From Marinomonas aquimarina (lineage in GTDB: Bacteria > Pseudomonadota > Gammaproteobacteria > Pseudomonadales > Marinomonadaceae), in NCBI RefSeq assembly GCF_900089755.1, contig NZ_FLOC01000006.1, forward strand, positions 62,001-126,000: a stretch of DNA of 64,000 nucleotides, in the 5' to 3' direction. Both the position numbers and the translations under genes were made by a program. The notes under the pieces are model-generated. The model ran no database searches and was not told the DNA's origin. It saw only the letters and a list, made by a program, of their open reading frames with translations. Below are positions 8,831-17,843 of the stretch, piece after piece; position 1 is the stretch's first letter; each line of letters begins with the position of its first letter.

Positions 8831-8928
8831 GATAAATCCTAAGCCTTAAGATCGGCCATCAGGATGATGGCAAGGCTCATCCAGCGCAAGGACGCGCTGT
8901 TTGAGCCGGATCGCAGGCTGGATTTATC
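8831..8928 (+). repeat. Closed-stem element with two GGA-loop hairpins (copy 1)
   Basis: GATAAATCC (8831-8839) pairs with GGATTTATC (8920-8928). Inside are CCATCAGGATGATGG and CAGCGCAAGGACGCGCTG, each exposing GGA in or next to the loop when read on the plus strand. GGCTCA and TGAGCC extend the second hairpin. The element sits between the GAPDH gene and arsJ, antisense to them. The same architecture recurs at 47118-47202 and 47289-47386. GGA hairpin loops are the recognition form of CsrA/RsmA, so an RNA role is possible. No gene is visible in this gap. Confidence 0.6.
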
Positions 8929-8942
8929 GTAGTATGAAAAAA

Positions 8943-9953
8943 CTAATCCTGATCCAAACGCCCGACCATACGCATTAGCTCTGCAGTACGGTTGGCGTAG
9001 CCCCATTCATTGTCATACCAAGCATACAGCTTCACCTGTGTACCATTGATGACCATGGTCGAAAGGGCGTCGATGGTACTCGAGCGTGGATCGGTTTTGT
9101 AATCCACCGATACCAATGGGCGCTCTTCGTAACCTAAGATGTCTTTTAACTCGCCTTCGGCCGCTTCTTTTAGGAAGCCGTTTACTTCTGCTTCGGTCGT
9201 TGGGCGGCTCACTTCAAACACACAGTCGGTTAGGGAAGCGTTGGCCAATGGCACACGCACTGCATGACCGTTTAGCTTGCCTTTTAGCTCAGGGAAAATA
9301 TGCGTAATCGCTGTCGCTGAGCCTGTCGTCGTTGGGATTAGGCTGGCACCGCAAGCGCGGGCACGACGTAGGTCTTTGTGGGGCGCGTCCAAGATGGTCT
9401 GCGTGTTGGTGATATCGTGAATCGTGGTCATGGAGCCGTGCTCAATGCCCAGTTTCTCGTGAATCACTTTCACCACAGGCGCGAGGCAGTTGGTCGTACA
9501 AGACGCTGCGGTAACGATAGGGTGTTGCTCTGGATCGTATAGGTCATGGTTCACACCCATAACCACGTTCAGTACGCCGTCTTCTTTCACCGGAGCCGTC
9601 ACTACGACGCGTTTTACGCCTTGATCAAGGTAGGCTTGTAGTAACGCTTTGGTTTTCATCTTGCCGCTGGCTTCGATCACCACATCACAGCCAGACCAGT
9701 CCGTTTCAGCAATCGATTTGTTCTGTGTGCAGGCAATGCGCTGACCATTGATGATCATCTCGTTGCCTTCAGCGCTGGCTTCGTGGTGCCAACGGCCGTG
9801 AACGGAGTCGAACGTGATCAGGTGGGCTAGGGTTTCTGCATCACCTGCAGGGTCATTAATCTGTACAAACTCTACATCATCCCAATCGAATGCGGCACGG
9901 AACGACAAACGGCCCATGCGACCAAAACCATTAATACCTACTTTAATTGTCAT
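8943..9953 (-). CDS. ArsJ-associated glyceraldehyde-3-phosphate dehydrogenase
   Basis: A full-length GAPDH of 336 residues, cytoplasmic. NAD-binding [10 protein letters not shown] is at residues 6-15 and the catalytic cysteine is in SCTTNC (Cys152). The C-terminus has the [11 protein letters not shown] segment. Lying in an ars operon upstream of arsJ, it is most likely the dedicated enzyme that accepts arsenate in place of phosphate and makes 1-arseno-3-phosphoglycerate, not the glycolytic housekeeping copy. That assignment follows the known GAPDH-ArsJ pairing; the specificity itself is not visible in the sequence. Confidence 0.9.
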   Translation of the reverse strand: MTIKVGINGFGRMGRLSFRAAFDWDDVEFVQINDPAGDAETLAHLITFDSVHGRWHHEASAEGNEMIINGQRIACTQNKSIAETDWSGCDVVIEASGKMKTKALLQAYLDQGVKRVVVTAPVKEDGVLNVVMGVNHDLYDPEQHPIVTAASCTTNCLAPVVKVIHEKLGIEHGSMTTIHDITNTQTILDAPHKDLRRARACGASLIPTTTGSATAITHIFPELKGKLNGHAVRVPLANASLTDCVFEVSRPTTEAEVNGFLKEAAEGELKDILGYEERPLVSVDYKTDPRSSTIDALSTMVINGTQVKLYAWYDNEWGYANRTAELMRMVGRLDQD

Positions 9954-9960
9954 AGTGGCC

Positions 9961-10455
9961 TCAAATTGAATACTGTTGAATAAAGAAATTAACGTGTGGC
10001 TCGAGCGTGAGCGCTTTCGGGCGTATGCCTTGAATCAAAGGCTTCACCTGTGCCCATGACTGGCCGGATTCCAAAAGCAAAATGGCTGCCATCAAGCCTG
10101 TACGACCTGAGCCGCCACGGCAGTGAATCACAATGGTTTGTTGTGTGGATAAACGTTCAAGGAGTTCATCTTTCACTGGCAAAAAGGCATCGAAGAAAGG
10201 TTGCTCCGGCGCTTGGAAATCTTCGATAGGCAACTGATACCAAGCCATGCCTTGGGCGGTAATTTGTTGACCTAAAGTTGGCACCCCAAGTTCATCCAGC
10301 TCATGATCGGACAATAGGCTGATCACAGCATCCGCCTGTTGTGCTTTAAGCGTCGCAACCGAGTCTGCTAGGGACACCTCTTGTGTTCCAGGGCATGGGG
10401 TAAAGATAAAGCTTGCGCCATTGTCCAAGGCAAGCACGTCAAAAGGGTGTGTCAT
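9961..10455 (-). CDS. Dual-specificity (CDKN3-like) protein phosphatase in ars operon
   Basis: A cysteine-dependent phosphatase with the P-loop [10 protein letters not shown] (Cys112, Arg118 counted from this start) and an upstream Asp in the LPIEDF segment as candidate general acid. It lies 7 bases upstream of the GAPDH gene and about 30 bases after acr3, so it belongs to the ars operon. No ArsC of thioredoxin- or glutaredoxin-type is visible nearby, and it occupies the place where arsC would be expected. The HCX5R fold is related to eukaryotic arsenate reductases, so arsenate reduction or arsenate-ester chemistry is a reasonable hypothesis only. I chose the ATG at 10455 (GGAG upstream); an ATG at 10467 is an alternative. 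Confidence 0.83.
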   Translation of the reverse strand: MTHPFDVLALDNGASFIFTPCPGTQEVSLADSVATLKAQQADAVISLLSDHELDELGVPTLGQQITAQGMAWYQLPIEDFQAPEQPFFDAFLPVKDELLERLSTQQTIVIHCRGGSGRTGLMAAILLLESGQSWAQVKPLIQGIRPKALTLEPHVNFFIQQYSI

Positions 10456-10485
10456 ATTCTGCTCCATAAAGGGCTCAAATCCCCA

Positions 10486-11508
10486 TTAAACCGCTTTAAA
10501 CCAGTGACGTGTGCGGTTCGCAAACCACACCAAACTTAACATCACCGGCACTTCTACCAATACTCCAACGACAGTTGCCAGCGCCGCGCCAGAGTGCAAA
10601 CCAAATAATGAAATGGCGACCGCCACCGCCAGTTCAAAGAAATTAGAGGTGCCAATCATGCAGGCAGGGGCGGCAATGTTATGGCTTAAGCGCAACCTGT
10701 GCGCAAAGTAGTAGGCCACTGCGAAAATGGCATAGCTTTGAATCAGCAGCGGGATGGCAATCAGTACAATCGCCTGCGGATTGGAGGAAATGGTTTCCGC
10801 CTGGAAGCCAAACAGCAGCACCACGGTGCTGAGTAAGCCGATCACCGACCAAGGTTTTAGCTTAGCTAATAAGTCATGTAAGCGTTGCTCATCACTGCCA
10901 CGGCTAAGGGCTTGGCGTGTTAACGCACCGGCGATCAGAGGAATGACCACATACAACACCACCGACAAGGTGAGTGTGTCCCAAGGCACGCTGATGTCGG
11001 TGACCCCCAGCAAGAACCCTGCAATCGGCGCAAAGGCAAAGATCATAATTAGGTCGTTGACGGAGACCTGTACCAGGGTGTAGTTAGGATCGCCCTTGGT
11101 TAATTGGCTCCAGACAAACACCATCGCGGTACAAGGCGCCACCCCCAGCAGGATCATGCCGGCGATGTATTCGCTGGCGGTTTGTGGGTCGACCCAGTCG
11201 GCAAAAATACCTTTAAAAAACAGCCAGCCGAGTAACGCCATGGTGAAGGGTTTGACCAGCCAGTTGATGCACAGTGTCAGAATCAAGCCTTTCGGCTTAT
11301 CGCCAATATGCTTAATGGCGCCGAAGTCCACCTGCACCATCATCGGGTAAATCATTAGCCAAATCAGCACCGCGATCACTAGATTGACGTGGGCGTATTC
11401 TAGACTGGCAATGACAGCGAACGCGTGAGGATCCACATGCCCCAAGACAATGCCAGCAATGATGGCTAAAGCCACCCAAACAGTTAAATAACGCTCAAAA
11501 ATGCCCAT
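10486..11508 (-). CDS. acr3: ACR3-family arsenite efflux permease
   Basis: An inner-membrane arsenite exporter of 340 residues with about ten hydrophobic segments. The family's conserved cysteine is in [14 protein letters not shown] (Cys126), the residue needed for arsenite transport in studied ACR3 proteins. The N-terminal [16 protein letters not shown] is typical. It lies 15 bases downstream of arsR on the same strand, so ArsR should control it. It removes arsenite made by reduction of arsenate. Confidence 0.95.
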   Translation of the reverse strand: MGIFERYLTVWVALAIIAGIVLGHVDPHAFAVIASLEYAHVNLVIAVLIWLMIYPMMVQVDFGAIKHIGDKPKGLILTLCINWLVKPFTMALLGWLFFKGIFADWVDPQTASEYIAGMILLGVAPCTAMVFVWSQLTKGDPNYTLVQVSVNDLIMIFAFAPIAGFLLGVTDISVPWDTLTLSVVLYVVIPLIAGALTRQALSRGSDEQRLHDLLAKLKPWSVIGLLSTVVLLFGFQAETISSNPQAIVLIAIPLLIQSYAIFAVAYYFAHRLRLSHNIAAPACMIGTSNFFELAVAVAISLFGLHSGAALATVVGVLVEVPVMLSLVWFANRTRHWFKAV

Positions 11509-11523
11509 TCTATGCGTCCTTGA

Positions 11524-11895
11524 TCAGTTACAGCAGGTGTTAGCGCGCTCTGGTCGATCGCCCATCATTTCGAGGCGCGCCATATCCGCGGCAATGGTGT
11601 CCAAGTTTTCAGAGGCGGTGATTTGTAGCACTAACTTTGCCCAATCAGGTAAAGCGTCACTGATGCTGTAGAACACCCATTGGCCTTGGCGGCGGTCGGT
11701 CAGCAGGCCGCAGCCGCGCAGTTGGGCAAGGTGACGGGAAACCTTTGGCTGACTTTCGTCGATGGCTTCCGTCAATTCACAGACGCACAGCTCGCCTTCC
11801 AGCTGAATCAGCAACATGCAGCGTAGGCGCGTGTCATCGGCGAGGCATTTGTAAAATTGGATCGGACTGATGTCCATTTCTGGGGTTGTCGGCAT
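11524..11895 (-). CDS. arsR: ArsR-family arsenic-responsive repressor
   Basis: A winged-helix ArsR/SmtB repressor of 123 residues. The metalloid-sensing pair is in ELCVCEL (Cys37/Cys39), at the start of the DNA-recognition region, followed by SQPKVSRHLAQLRGCGLL. Two further cysteines end the protein (NTCCN), as in some As(III) sensors. It is the first gene of the acr3-phosphatase-GAPDH-arsJ series. A 20-bp perfect palindrome just upstream is its probable operator, giving autoregulation and release by arsenite. Confidence 0.93.
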   Translation of the reverse strand: MPTTPEMDISPIQFYKCLADDTRLRCMLLIQLEGELCVCELTEAIDESQPKVSRHLAQLRGCGLLTDRRQGQWVFYSISDALPDWAKLVLQITASENLDTIAADMARLEMMGDRPERANTCCN

Positions 11896-11918
11896 GACGA
11901 GATTTTAACCATATCTGT

Positions 11919-11938
11919 TTATTCATATATATGAATAA
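11919..11938. promoter_or_regulatory. Probable ArsR operator
   Basis: A perfect 20-bp AT-rich palindrome with core ATTCATATATATGAAT, 24 bases upstream of the arsR ATG. ArsR/SmtB operators commonly have the form ATA-rich inverted repeat over the promoter. Binding by this ArsR is inferred from position. Confidence 0.7.
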
Positions 11939-12017
11939 GAGGATATATGGAAAAACGAATATTTAAAAGTGCCAGATAAGAAATATTTATCTGGCTTCTG
12001 TAAGACCTGTGCCAAGG

Positions 12018-12251
12018 CTATGACAGCCAGGCTTTGACTTGATCCGTATGCGGGATGGAGCCCGAGTGCTTTAATTCCTCATCAATGACGACGGCAGGGG
12101 TGCTCATGACGCCGTATTGTAGAAACGTCTGCGCATCGGTTTCTTTGCTGACGCTCACCTCAACGCCTTGTTCGGCGGCAATGCGCTCGATCAGCTCTGC
12201 AGTTTTCTGACATTTAGTACAACCACTTCCTAACACTTTGACTTGTTTCAT
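12018..12251 (-). CDS. Small thioredoxin-like (MTH895/TM0996 family) redox protein
   Basis: A 77-residue thioredoxin-fold protein with a CxxC motif at GCTKC near the N-terminus, a conserved YGVMSTPAVVID cis-Pro segment, and no signal peptide. These mini-thioredoxins often accompany ArsP-type permeases. Here the permease gene ends 8 bases upstream. It may recycle thiols on the permease or reduce arsenic species. I chose the ATG at 12251 (GAGG upstream) over 12263, which overlaps the permease stop. Confidence 0.88.
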   Translation of the reverse strand: MKQVKVLGSGCTKCQKTAELIERIAAEQGVEVSVSKETDAQTFLQYGVMSTPAVVIDEELKHSGSIPHTDQVKAWLS

Positions 12252-12259
12252 AGGGCACC

Positions 12260-13249
12260 TCATAAGAAGGATGAAAATCCATTAAAGAGCCATCCCACCA
12301 AGGTGAAAGACAGCAACAACATAACAAAGACAGTCGCCAGCAAACGCCACTGCATCACTTGTTTAAGTAAGATAAATTCTGGGAAGCTGGCCGCCACCGT
12401 GCTCATACAAAAAGCCAGCGTGGTGCCGATCGGTAAGCCGTTTTGAATCAGGCTTTCCATCACTGGGATCACCCCAGTGGCATTGGAATAGAGTGGAATG
12501 CCGAGCACCACGGCCGCAGGCACGGTCCACCATTGACCATCACCTAGATATTGTTCGATCCAGCCATCCGGTACAAAACCATGCAGCGCTGCCCCTAGGC
12601 CGACGCCGATAATGACCCATTTCCAAACACGACTGAAAATGTCCAAGGTCTCGTCTTTGGCAAAGCGATGGCGCTCCGCCATAGACAGTGTTTCGGTGTC
12701 TTGTTGTTCTGGCAACTGAGCGTTTTGGCCTGCGGCGAGTGCTTTTTGGGCAAAGGACTGCAACCAACGTTCGGCCTTGATGGCATCAAGGAAAGCACCG
12801 CCAAGAATCCCCACGGTCATGCCAACGACGATATACAGCAGGGTGAATTTCCAGCCCAACAGGCTCATCAAAAGCAGTACGGCCACCTCGTTAATCAAGG
12901 GCGAGGTGAGTAGGAAAGACATGGTAATGCCCACCGGAATACCCGCCGAGGTAAAGCCAAGGAACACCGGAATGCTAGAGCAGGAACAGAACGGCGTAAT
13001 GGCCCCGAAACCAGAGCCCAGTACATAGCCTGCGGCGCGGTTTTTGCCCGCCAGATAGTTACGCACTCGCTCCACATTAAGAGACGCACGCAGTAGCGCG
13101 ATGAGGTAGATCATCACCAGCAGCAGTACATAAATCTTGCTCACGTCTTCGATAAAGAAATGAACCGCATCGCCCACTTTGCTGGCTGGCGACAAGGACA
13201 TCACCTCGTATGCCAACCAATCAGCAAAGCGTGTAAAGACTTCAAACAT
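12260..13249 (-). CDS. ArsP/YraQ-type permease
   Basis: An inner-membrane permease of 329 residues with about eight to ten hydrophobic segments in two halves. The conserved cysteine motif TPFCSCSSIP near residue 85 and ITMSFLLTSPLINEVA match the DUF318 permease family, which includes ArsP exporters of trivalent organoarsenicals. The operon partner is the thioredoxin-like gene and the neighbours are ars genes, so arsenic export is the best guess. A general thiol-metalloid role cannot be excluded. The transcript appears separate from arsR, since a 120-base gap with the arsR promoter lies between. Confidence 0.82.
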   Translation of the reverse strand: MFEVFTRFADWLAYEVMSLSPASKVGDAVHFFIEDVSKIYVLLLVMIYLIALLRASLNVERVRNYLAGKNRAAGYVLGSGFGAITPFCSCSSIPVFLGFTSAGIPVGITMSFLLTSPLINEVAVLLLMSLLGWKFTLLYIVVGMTVGILGGAFLDAIKAERWLQSFAQKALAAGQNAQLPEQQDTETLSMAERHRFAKDETLDIFSRVWKWVIIGVGLGAALHGFVPDGWIEQYLGDGQWWTVPAAVVLGIPLYSNATGVIPVMESLIQNGLPIGTTLAFCMSTVAASFPEFILLKQVMQWRLLATVFVMLLLSFTLVGWLFNGFSSFL

Positions 13250-13343
13250 GACCTATTCCTTGTATGGCGCAATATTTGCGAAATCTAATGTTTCGCTTTT
13301 AGCCTAGCGGAAAAGTCTCTATAAGGGATTGTTATTTGTCAGG

Positions 13344-14258
13344 TTAACAGTGAGTAAAGTCATAAATCAGCTGGCGCACCCAGCGACGCAGTGGATCGGA
13401 GTGAGTGCGCTCGTGCCACACCTGATGTAAGCGTACGCTAGCGATCTCAACCGGTACGGGATAGGCGCGCAGTGTAGGGTTATTGCGCACTGCGCTTTGT
13501 GCGACGCTCTCAAAGCAAGTGGTGATGATCTCTGGATTTTCTTGAATGATATGGATCGGCGCTAAATGGCTGGAAATGCCGGCCACCACATTACGCTTTT
13601 TGCCCATGCGTTCCAGCTCACGATCCACTTCACCAATCAAGTCGCCGGAGACCGAGACCACCAAATGCTCGCATTGTAGATAGGCCTCCAAATCGAGGGC
13701 GTCGCCTTTGATGTAGGGGTTGTCTGCTGACGCGAGCACCATGTAGCTACGCTCGCCAACAAACTGCTGGCGCATGGTGTCCGGTAGATCTTTGTAAAAG
13801 CCAGCAATGGCGAGGTCACATTGACCATTTTCTAATTCTGCTCGAGGCAGCTCGCCGCGGGTATTACGAATCACAAAGCGCACATTCGGGGCTTGCTCGC
13901 GCATGACCTTCAAAAGGTACGATAACGAGCACATTTCGAAGTAATCATGGGTATAAATCACGATTTTATCGTCACGTTTGCGAAAGTCTGGCTCCACTTG
14001 AGTCGCGTAAAAGGCTTCCAAATTCGGCATCAAATCGCCAATTTGTTGTGCCAATTCGTGGGCTTTAGGGGTTGGCGTTAAGCCGCGCGGCGCTTTGATA
14101 AACAAGGGGTCACCCCATTCATCGCGTAGCTTGTTGAGCTTATGACTTAACGCCGGTTGGCTGATGGATAACAGCTGGGCGGCACGCGAGGCATTGCGCT
14201 CTTGGTAAAGCACATGAAACAGCAGTAACAGATTTAAATCGCGACGAAAGATATTCAT
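13344..14258 (-). CDS. LysR-family transcriptional regulator
   Basis: A 304-residue LysR protein: winged HTH at residues 4-63 (NLLLLFHVLYQERNASRAAQ, then SQPALSHKLNKLR) followed by a periplasmic-binding-protein-like effector domain. The target is unknown. The old yellow enzyme lies upstream on the same strand about 100 bases away, so the two may be linked in function, but the usual divergent arrangement is absent. I chose the ATG at 14258; a GTG at 14279 would add 7 residues. Confidence 0.9.
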   Translation of the reverse strand: MNIFRRDLNLLLLFHVLYQERNASRAAQLLSISQPALSHKLNKLRDEWGDPLFIKAPRGLTPTPKAHELAQQIGDLMPNLEAFYATQVEPDFRKRDDKIVIYTHDYFEMCSLSYLLKVMREQAPNVRFVIRNTRGELPRAELENGQCDLAIAGFYKDLPDTMRQQFVGERSYMVLASADNPYIKGDALDLEAYLQCEHLVVSVSGDLIGEVDRELERMGKKRNVVAGISSHLAPIHIIQENPEIITTCFESVAQSAVRNNPTLRAYPVPVEIASVRLHQVWHERTHSDPLRRWVRQLIYDFTHC

Positions 14259-14276
14259 AACAGAACCTTGTAAACG

Positions 14277-14304
14277 CACAACACGGGCCAGTGCCCGTGT
14301 TGTG
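14277..14304. terminator. Strong hairpin between the old yellow enzyme and LysR genes
   Basis: CACAACACGGGC pairs perfectly with GCCCGTGTTGTG around a CAGT loop. On the minus strand it follows the old yellow enzyme gene and lies just before the LysR start. The T-run after it is weak (GCGTTT), so it could be a terminator or an mRNA-stabilising or attenuating hairpin. Confidence 0.55.
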
Positions 14305-14355
14305 TCTCTAAGTTCTCAATTTAAGAGAGTAGAGTAAGTGTAGCTTGCCTAGGCC

Positions 14356-15447
14356 TTAATAACGACCAATCCAGTGTGCGTACGGTGCTGGCAAAACCCA
14401 GGACGCGTCATCTAGCTCTAGTGCTTTCGCCAATTGGTAGGTGTAGCGTGGGTTAGCGAGGTAGGCACGGCCAATCAGGACTTGGTCCATTTGGCCCTCT
14501 AGGATGGCGCGTTCCGCGTCCTGTGGCTGATCAAAGCCCCAGGCTGAGGCGATCGGTAGACCAGATTCGCGGCGTACTTTCTCAGCCGTTTGCGCCAGCA
14601 TAGATGGCCCCCAAGGGATGTCCACGTTGGGTGTAGAGAAACCAAAGCTGACGCTGAGGAAGTCCAACCCATGTGCTTTGAATTGTTGGGCGAGCCAAAT
14701 CGACTCCGCCAAGGTTTCTTCATCGCGGCCATCGTATTCGATCACGCCAAAACGCGCGGTCAGTGGCAGCTCCTCTGGCCATACCTCACGCACGGCTTTT
14801 AATGTGTCGAGTAGGAATTTAGCGCGACCTTCTTTGCTACCGCCGTATTCGTCAGTACGCTGGTTGGCGTCACGGTTGAAGAAAGATTGAGCCAAGTAAC
14901 CGTGAGCAAAGTGCAATTCTAGCCACTCAAAGCCTGCGTCTAGGGCGCGCTGTGCCGCCGCGACAAAATCCTGCTGCACACGGTCAATGTCTGACTGTGT
15001 CATGGCTTTAGGTGTTTTGGGTAGATTGGCACCAAATGCAATCGCTGACGGTGCGATGGTGTCCCAACCGCGTGGGTCGTCTTCTGTTAGGTGATCATCA
15101 CCCTCCCAAGGGCGGTTAGCGCTGGCTTTACGACCTGCGTGAGCGATTTGAATACCGGCTACACTGCCATTGTCTTTGATCAAAGTCGCCACCTTAGCCA
15201 GTTCAGCGGCTTGTTCATCGTTCCAAAGGCCGAGATCGTTGGGCGAGATACGCCCTTCTGGGGAGGCGGCTGTGGCTTCGACCACCACTAGACCAGCTCC
15301 GCCACGGGCCAGCTCAGCGTAGTGTTGCTTATGCCAATTGTTCGCCACACCGTCTTCAGCGGCACTGTACTGGCACATGGGCGGAATGCCGATGCGGTTT
15401 TTTAGGGTAATGCTTTTCAAGGTAAAGGGCGTAAACAGCTGAGCCAT
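14356..15447 (-). CDS. Old yellow enzyme family NADH:flavin oxidoreductase (YqjM-like)
   Basis: An FMN-dependent ene-reductase of 363 residues. N-terminal LKNRIGIPPMCQYSA and NNWHKQHYAELARGG match the YqjM (thermophilic-like) branch. The HFAHGYLAQSFFNRDANQRTDEYGG-type segment (about residues 180-203) carries flavin and substrate contacts. These enzymes reduce activated C=C bonds and can act on nitro compounds using NAD(P)H. The physiological substrate is not known. It is divergent from the SMR exporter gene. Confidence 0.9.
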   Translation of the reverse strand: MAQLFTPFTLKSITLKNRIGIPPMCQYSAAEDGVANNWHKQHYAELARGGAGLVVVEATAASPEGRISPNDLGLWNDEQAAELAKVATLIKDNGSVAGIQIAHAGRKASANRPWEGDDHLTEDDPRGWDTIAPSAIAFGANLPKTPKAMTQSDIDRVQQDFVAAAQRALDAGFEWLELHFAHGYLAQSFFNRDANQRTDEYGGSKEGRAKFLLDTLKAVREVWPEELPLTARFGVIEYDGRDEETLAESIWLAQQFKAHGLDFLSVSFGFSTPNVDIPWGPSMLAQTAEKVRRESGLPIASAWGFDQPQDAERAILEGQMDQVLIGRAYLANPRYTYQLAKALELDDASWVLPAPYAHWIGRY

Positions 15448-15611
15448 TGGGTCTGCTCCTAGTAAGTAATCGTATGGCTGGCGAAGTAAAAGAAGTCGGC
15501 CAGCGAGAAGGTAAGGCTTATAATAGGGATTCTTGGTTATTCATAAATTTACATTTTTAAATAACAGCTATTCGTTTTTTCGATGTCTTGTGGAGATAGA
15601 AGGTAGGCGCG

Positions 15612-15944
15612 ATGAAAACATGGATTATTTTGTTGGTGGCGATCGTTTCGGAAGTGATTGCCACGTCTGCACTCAAGGCCAGTGACGGCTTTACCAAGCT
15701 GGGACCCAGTGTGCTGGTGGTGGTTGGCTATGCGTTGGCATTTTACTTTCTGTCGCTGACCTTGAAAGTGATGTCAGTCGGCATTGCTTACGCCATTTGG
15801 GCTGGGCTTGGGATCGTGTTAACGGCCATCATCGGCTGGTTCTTGTTCGAGCAAAAGCTCGATTTGGCGGCGCTGCTGGGCATGGGGCTGATCTTATTGG
15901 GAGTAATTGTGATTAATCTGTTCTCCAACGCAAGTGGGCATTAA
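15612..15944 (+). CDS. Small multidrug resistance (EmrE-type) exporter
   Basis: A 110-residue inner-membrane protein with four hydrophobic helices. The essential membrane glutamate is in [11 protein letters not shown] (Glu14), and [18 protein letters not shown] is the dimerisation/transport region typical of EmrE/QacE. It works as an antiparallel dimer that exchanges protons for lipophilic cations. Substrate range (quaternary ammonium or guanidinium) is not certain, but the WAGLGIV pattern favours the drug-exporting branch. Confidence 0.9.
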   Translation: MKTWIILLVAIVSEVIATSALKASDGFTKLGPSVLVVVGYALAFYFLSLTLKVMSVGIAYAIWAGLGIVLTAIIGWFLFEQKLDLAALLGMGLILLGVIVINLFSNASGH

Positions 15945-16023
15945 TTCGTCGCAAACAGGATAGTGAAATAGCTTACCTAGGCGTAATTTGCGCTAAGTCA
16001 ATTTGGCATATTAGAGGTACTCT

Positions 16024-16413
16024 ATGTTTAGCTTATTAAGCAAATACCAATGCGCAAAAGATTTATTTCTTCCCATTGCTGCATTCATCTTATTGCTGCT
16101 ATTTAGCGCAATCTTCATTCACTTTTGTCCAGAAAGTGGTTGGTCTACCATCGTTGCCTTATTGCCGTTGATCCCTGCGATCTGGGCAGTGCGTACGACT
16201 GTCCGTTTAGTCACGCTGTTAGAAACAGCGCAACAAGTGAAATTGTTGGTGAACTTCGCAACAAGCTTCGTTGTGGTTGGCCTGCTGACGTTCGCTTACG
16301 GCTTCCTAACTTGCTTCGCAGATTACCCAAGCCTACCGCTGATTATGGTAGCGCCACTAATGGTGGTGGTGTGGATCGCGACCAGCTATGTTATGTGCCG
16401 TCGTTGCAAGTAA
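16024..16413 (+). CDS. Hypothetical four-helix membrane protein
   Basis: Not recognised. It has 129 residues with four clear hydrophobic segments (about 17-34, 42-58, 78-98, 102-122) and a short Cys-containing tail (CRRCK). An ATG start with GAGGTAC upstream and a terminator directly after support a single-gene transcript. No motif suggests a function. Confidence 0.7.
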   Translation: MFSLLSKYQCAKDLFLPIAAFILLLLFSAIFIHFCPESGWSTIVALLPLIPAIWAVRTTVRLVTLLETAQQVKLLVNFATSFVVVGLLTFAYGFLTCFADYPSLPLIMVAPLMVVVWIATSYVMCRRCK

Positions 16414-16432
16414 ATCGTTAGACGTTTTTTCT

Positions 16433-16454
16433 GGCGCCTAGCGCCGCGTTTTTT
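16433..16454 (+). terminator. Terminator after the 16024 gene
   Basis: GGCGC-CTA-GCGCC hairpin followed by GCG and a run of six T, about 20 bases after the stop codon. Confidence 0.75.
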
Positions 16455-16557
16455 CTGCCGAATTGCGCCTCCCGGATACCTGGACAACCTGTGATTGCCT
16501 TGCGCAAGTTTCGGGTTGTCCTACCGGAATACTTATAGCAAAGTAGGGTCTTTTAGG

Positions 16558-17448
16558 ATGTCTAAAATGGCCAGCTTGCTTAGCCTGTTTGTCTTGGCTG
16601 CCTTATGGGGTAGCTCATTCCTGTTTATGCGCATTGCCGCCAATCCTATGGGACCGGCGTTGATGATTGAAGCCCGCATCCTGTTAGCTGCCATCACGCT
16701 GTTGCTGATTGCCTTACTGTTGCGTAAGCGTTTAGCATTTCTGTCCCATCCTAAACACTACCTGATTCTGGGCTTGTTCAGTACTGCGTTACCCTTTGTC
16801 TTGATTGCCTATGCGGCGCAAACGCTCAATGCCTCCACCTTGTCGATTTTGAATTCCACGGCGCCGATCTGGGGCGCTTTGATCTCGGTGGTGTGGGGTG
16901 GCAACCGTTTAACCAAGAAGTTTATGGTGGGCTTAGGACTCGGGGTATTGGGTGTATTTGTCCTAGTTGGCAAAGAGGCAAGTCTGGTGGGCTGGGATGC
17001 CGCCATACCAATGTTATGCAGCGTGTCGGCGGCATTTTGCTATGGCATTGCCACTAACTACACGAAAATTGCGCCGAAAGTGTCCTCTTTTAATAATGCC
17101 CATGGCAGCATGTGGGGCGCGAGCATCTTGCTGTTACCGCTCGCGATACTGATGCCCGCACGTGAGCCGATGACTCTAGAAGTGGGCTTTGCGGTCATCA
17201 TGTTAGGGATTTTTTGTACTGGCTTGGCGTATATACTCTATTTCCGTTTGATTGATGAGATTGGTGCCGCGTCCGCTTTGTCAGTGACCTTCTTGGTGCC
17301 GGTGTTTGGTATTCTATGGGGCCATCTGTTTTTAGGGGAACCTGTGGGCTGGAATACGTTCATAGGAACACTGCTGGTGCTTGCGGGCACTTCCTGGGTG
17401 ACGGGCTTCTCGGTCACTCAACTGCTTAAAAACGCTCGCGCTTCCTAG
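16558..17448 (+). CDS. EamA/DMT-family transporter
   Basis: A ten-helix inner-membrane transporter of about 297 residues with two EamA repeats. LAALWGSSFLFMRIAA opens the first and FLVPVFGILWGHLFLGEPV closes the second. Substrate unknown; relatives export amino acids or metabolites. I chose the ATG at 16558, preceded by AGG; the open frame further up to 16495 looks non-coding. It is followed closely by the 17474 gene, perhaps cotranscribed. Confidence 0.88.
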   Translation: MSKMASLLSLFVLAALWGSSFLFMRIAANPMGPALMIEARILLAAITLLLIALLLRKRLAFLSHPKHYLILGLFSTALPFVLIAYAAQTLNASTLSILNSTAPIWGALISVVWGGNRLTKKFMVGLGLGVLGVFVLVGKEASLVGWDAAIPMLCSVSAAFCYGIATNYTKIAPKVSSFNNAHGSMWGASILLLPLAILMPAREPMTLEVGFAVIMLGIFCTGLAYILYFRLIDEIGAASALSVTFLVPVFGILWGHLFLGEPVGWNTFIGTLLVLAGTSWVTGFSVTQLLKNARAS

Positions 17449-17473
17449 CGAGCGACTGAAAAAGGAACATGAC

Positions 17474-17818
17474 GTGTCATTTGAAGATAAATTAATGAAA
17501 GCCCATGCGGAGCTGCAAGCTCAGGGTGTTTGGCTGTCTAACTACAAACCACCCATGTTTAGTTTGCTGCGTATGCTGGGCATCAAGGTACCACCACCGT
17601 ACTATCTAGGCTTCCATTTGAACGCCATCATTGCCTTTTGGTACTTCGCCATCATCATTTTCTTGGTGATGTACTTCGGCTTACTTGGTAATCAAGACAC
17701 CCTGCAAACGGCGATGGATAAAGCGGCAGTATGGGGTGTTGTCTACGGGGTGGGCATGGCGGCCTTCTATGCGATACGTCGTCGTAAGCTGCAACTGAGT
17801 GACTGGGCGTCACTGTAA
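17474..17818 (+). CDS. Conserved small membrane protein (DUF6404-like)
   Basis: A 114-residue protein with an N-terminal soluble stretch (KPPMFSLLRMLGIKVPPPYY) and two hydrophobic helices (about 48-68 and 84-102). It resembles the DUF6404 family, from memory and not checked. AAGGAA precedes the GTG/ATG region, and it sits 25 bases after the EamA gene, so it may be cotranscribed. Function unknown. Confidence 0.7.
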   Translation: MSFEDKLMKAHAELQAQGVWLSNYKPPMFSLLRMLGIKVPPPYYLGFHLNAIIAFWYFAIIIFLVMYFGLLGNQDTLQTAMDKAAVWGVVYGVGMAAFYAIRRRKLQLSDWASL

Positions 17819-17843
17819 TTTCATTGTTTTATAAGGGTTATTT

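Noticed and set aside
12243-13028. Several plus-strand frames opposite the ArsP-like permease
   Set aside because: The minus-strand permease is clearly supported by its motifs and membrane segments; the antisense frames have none.
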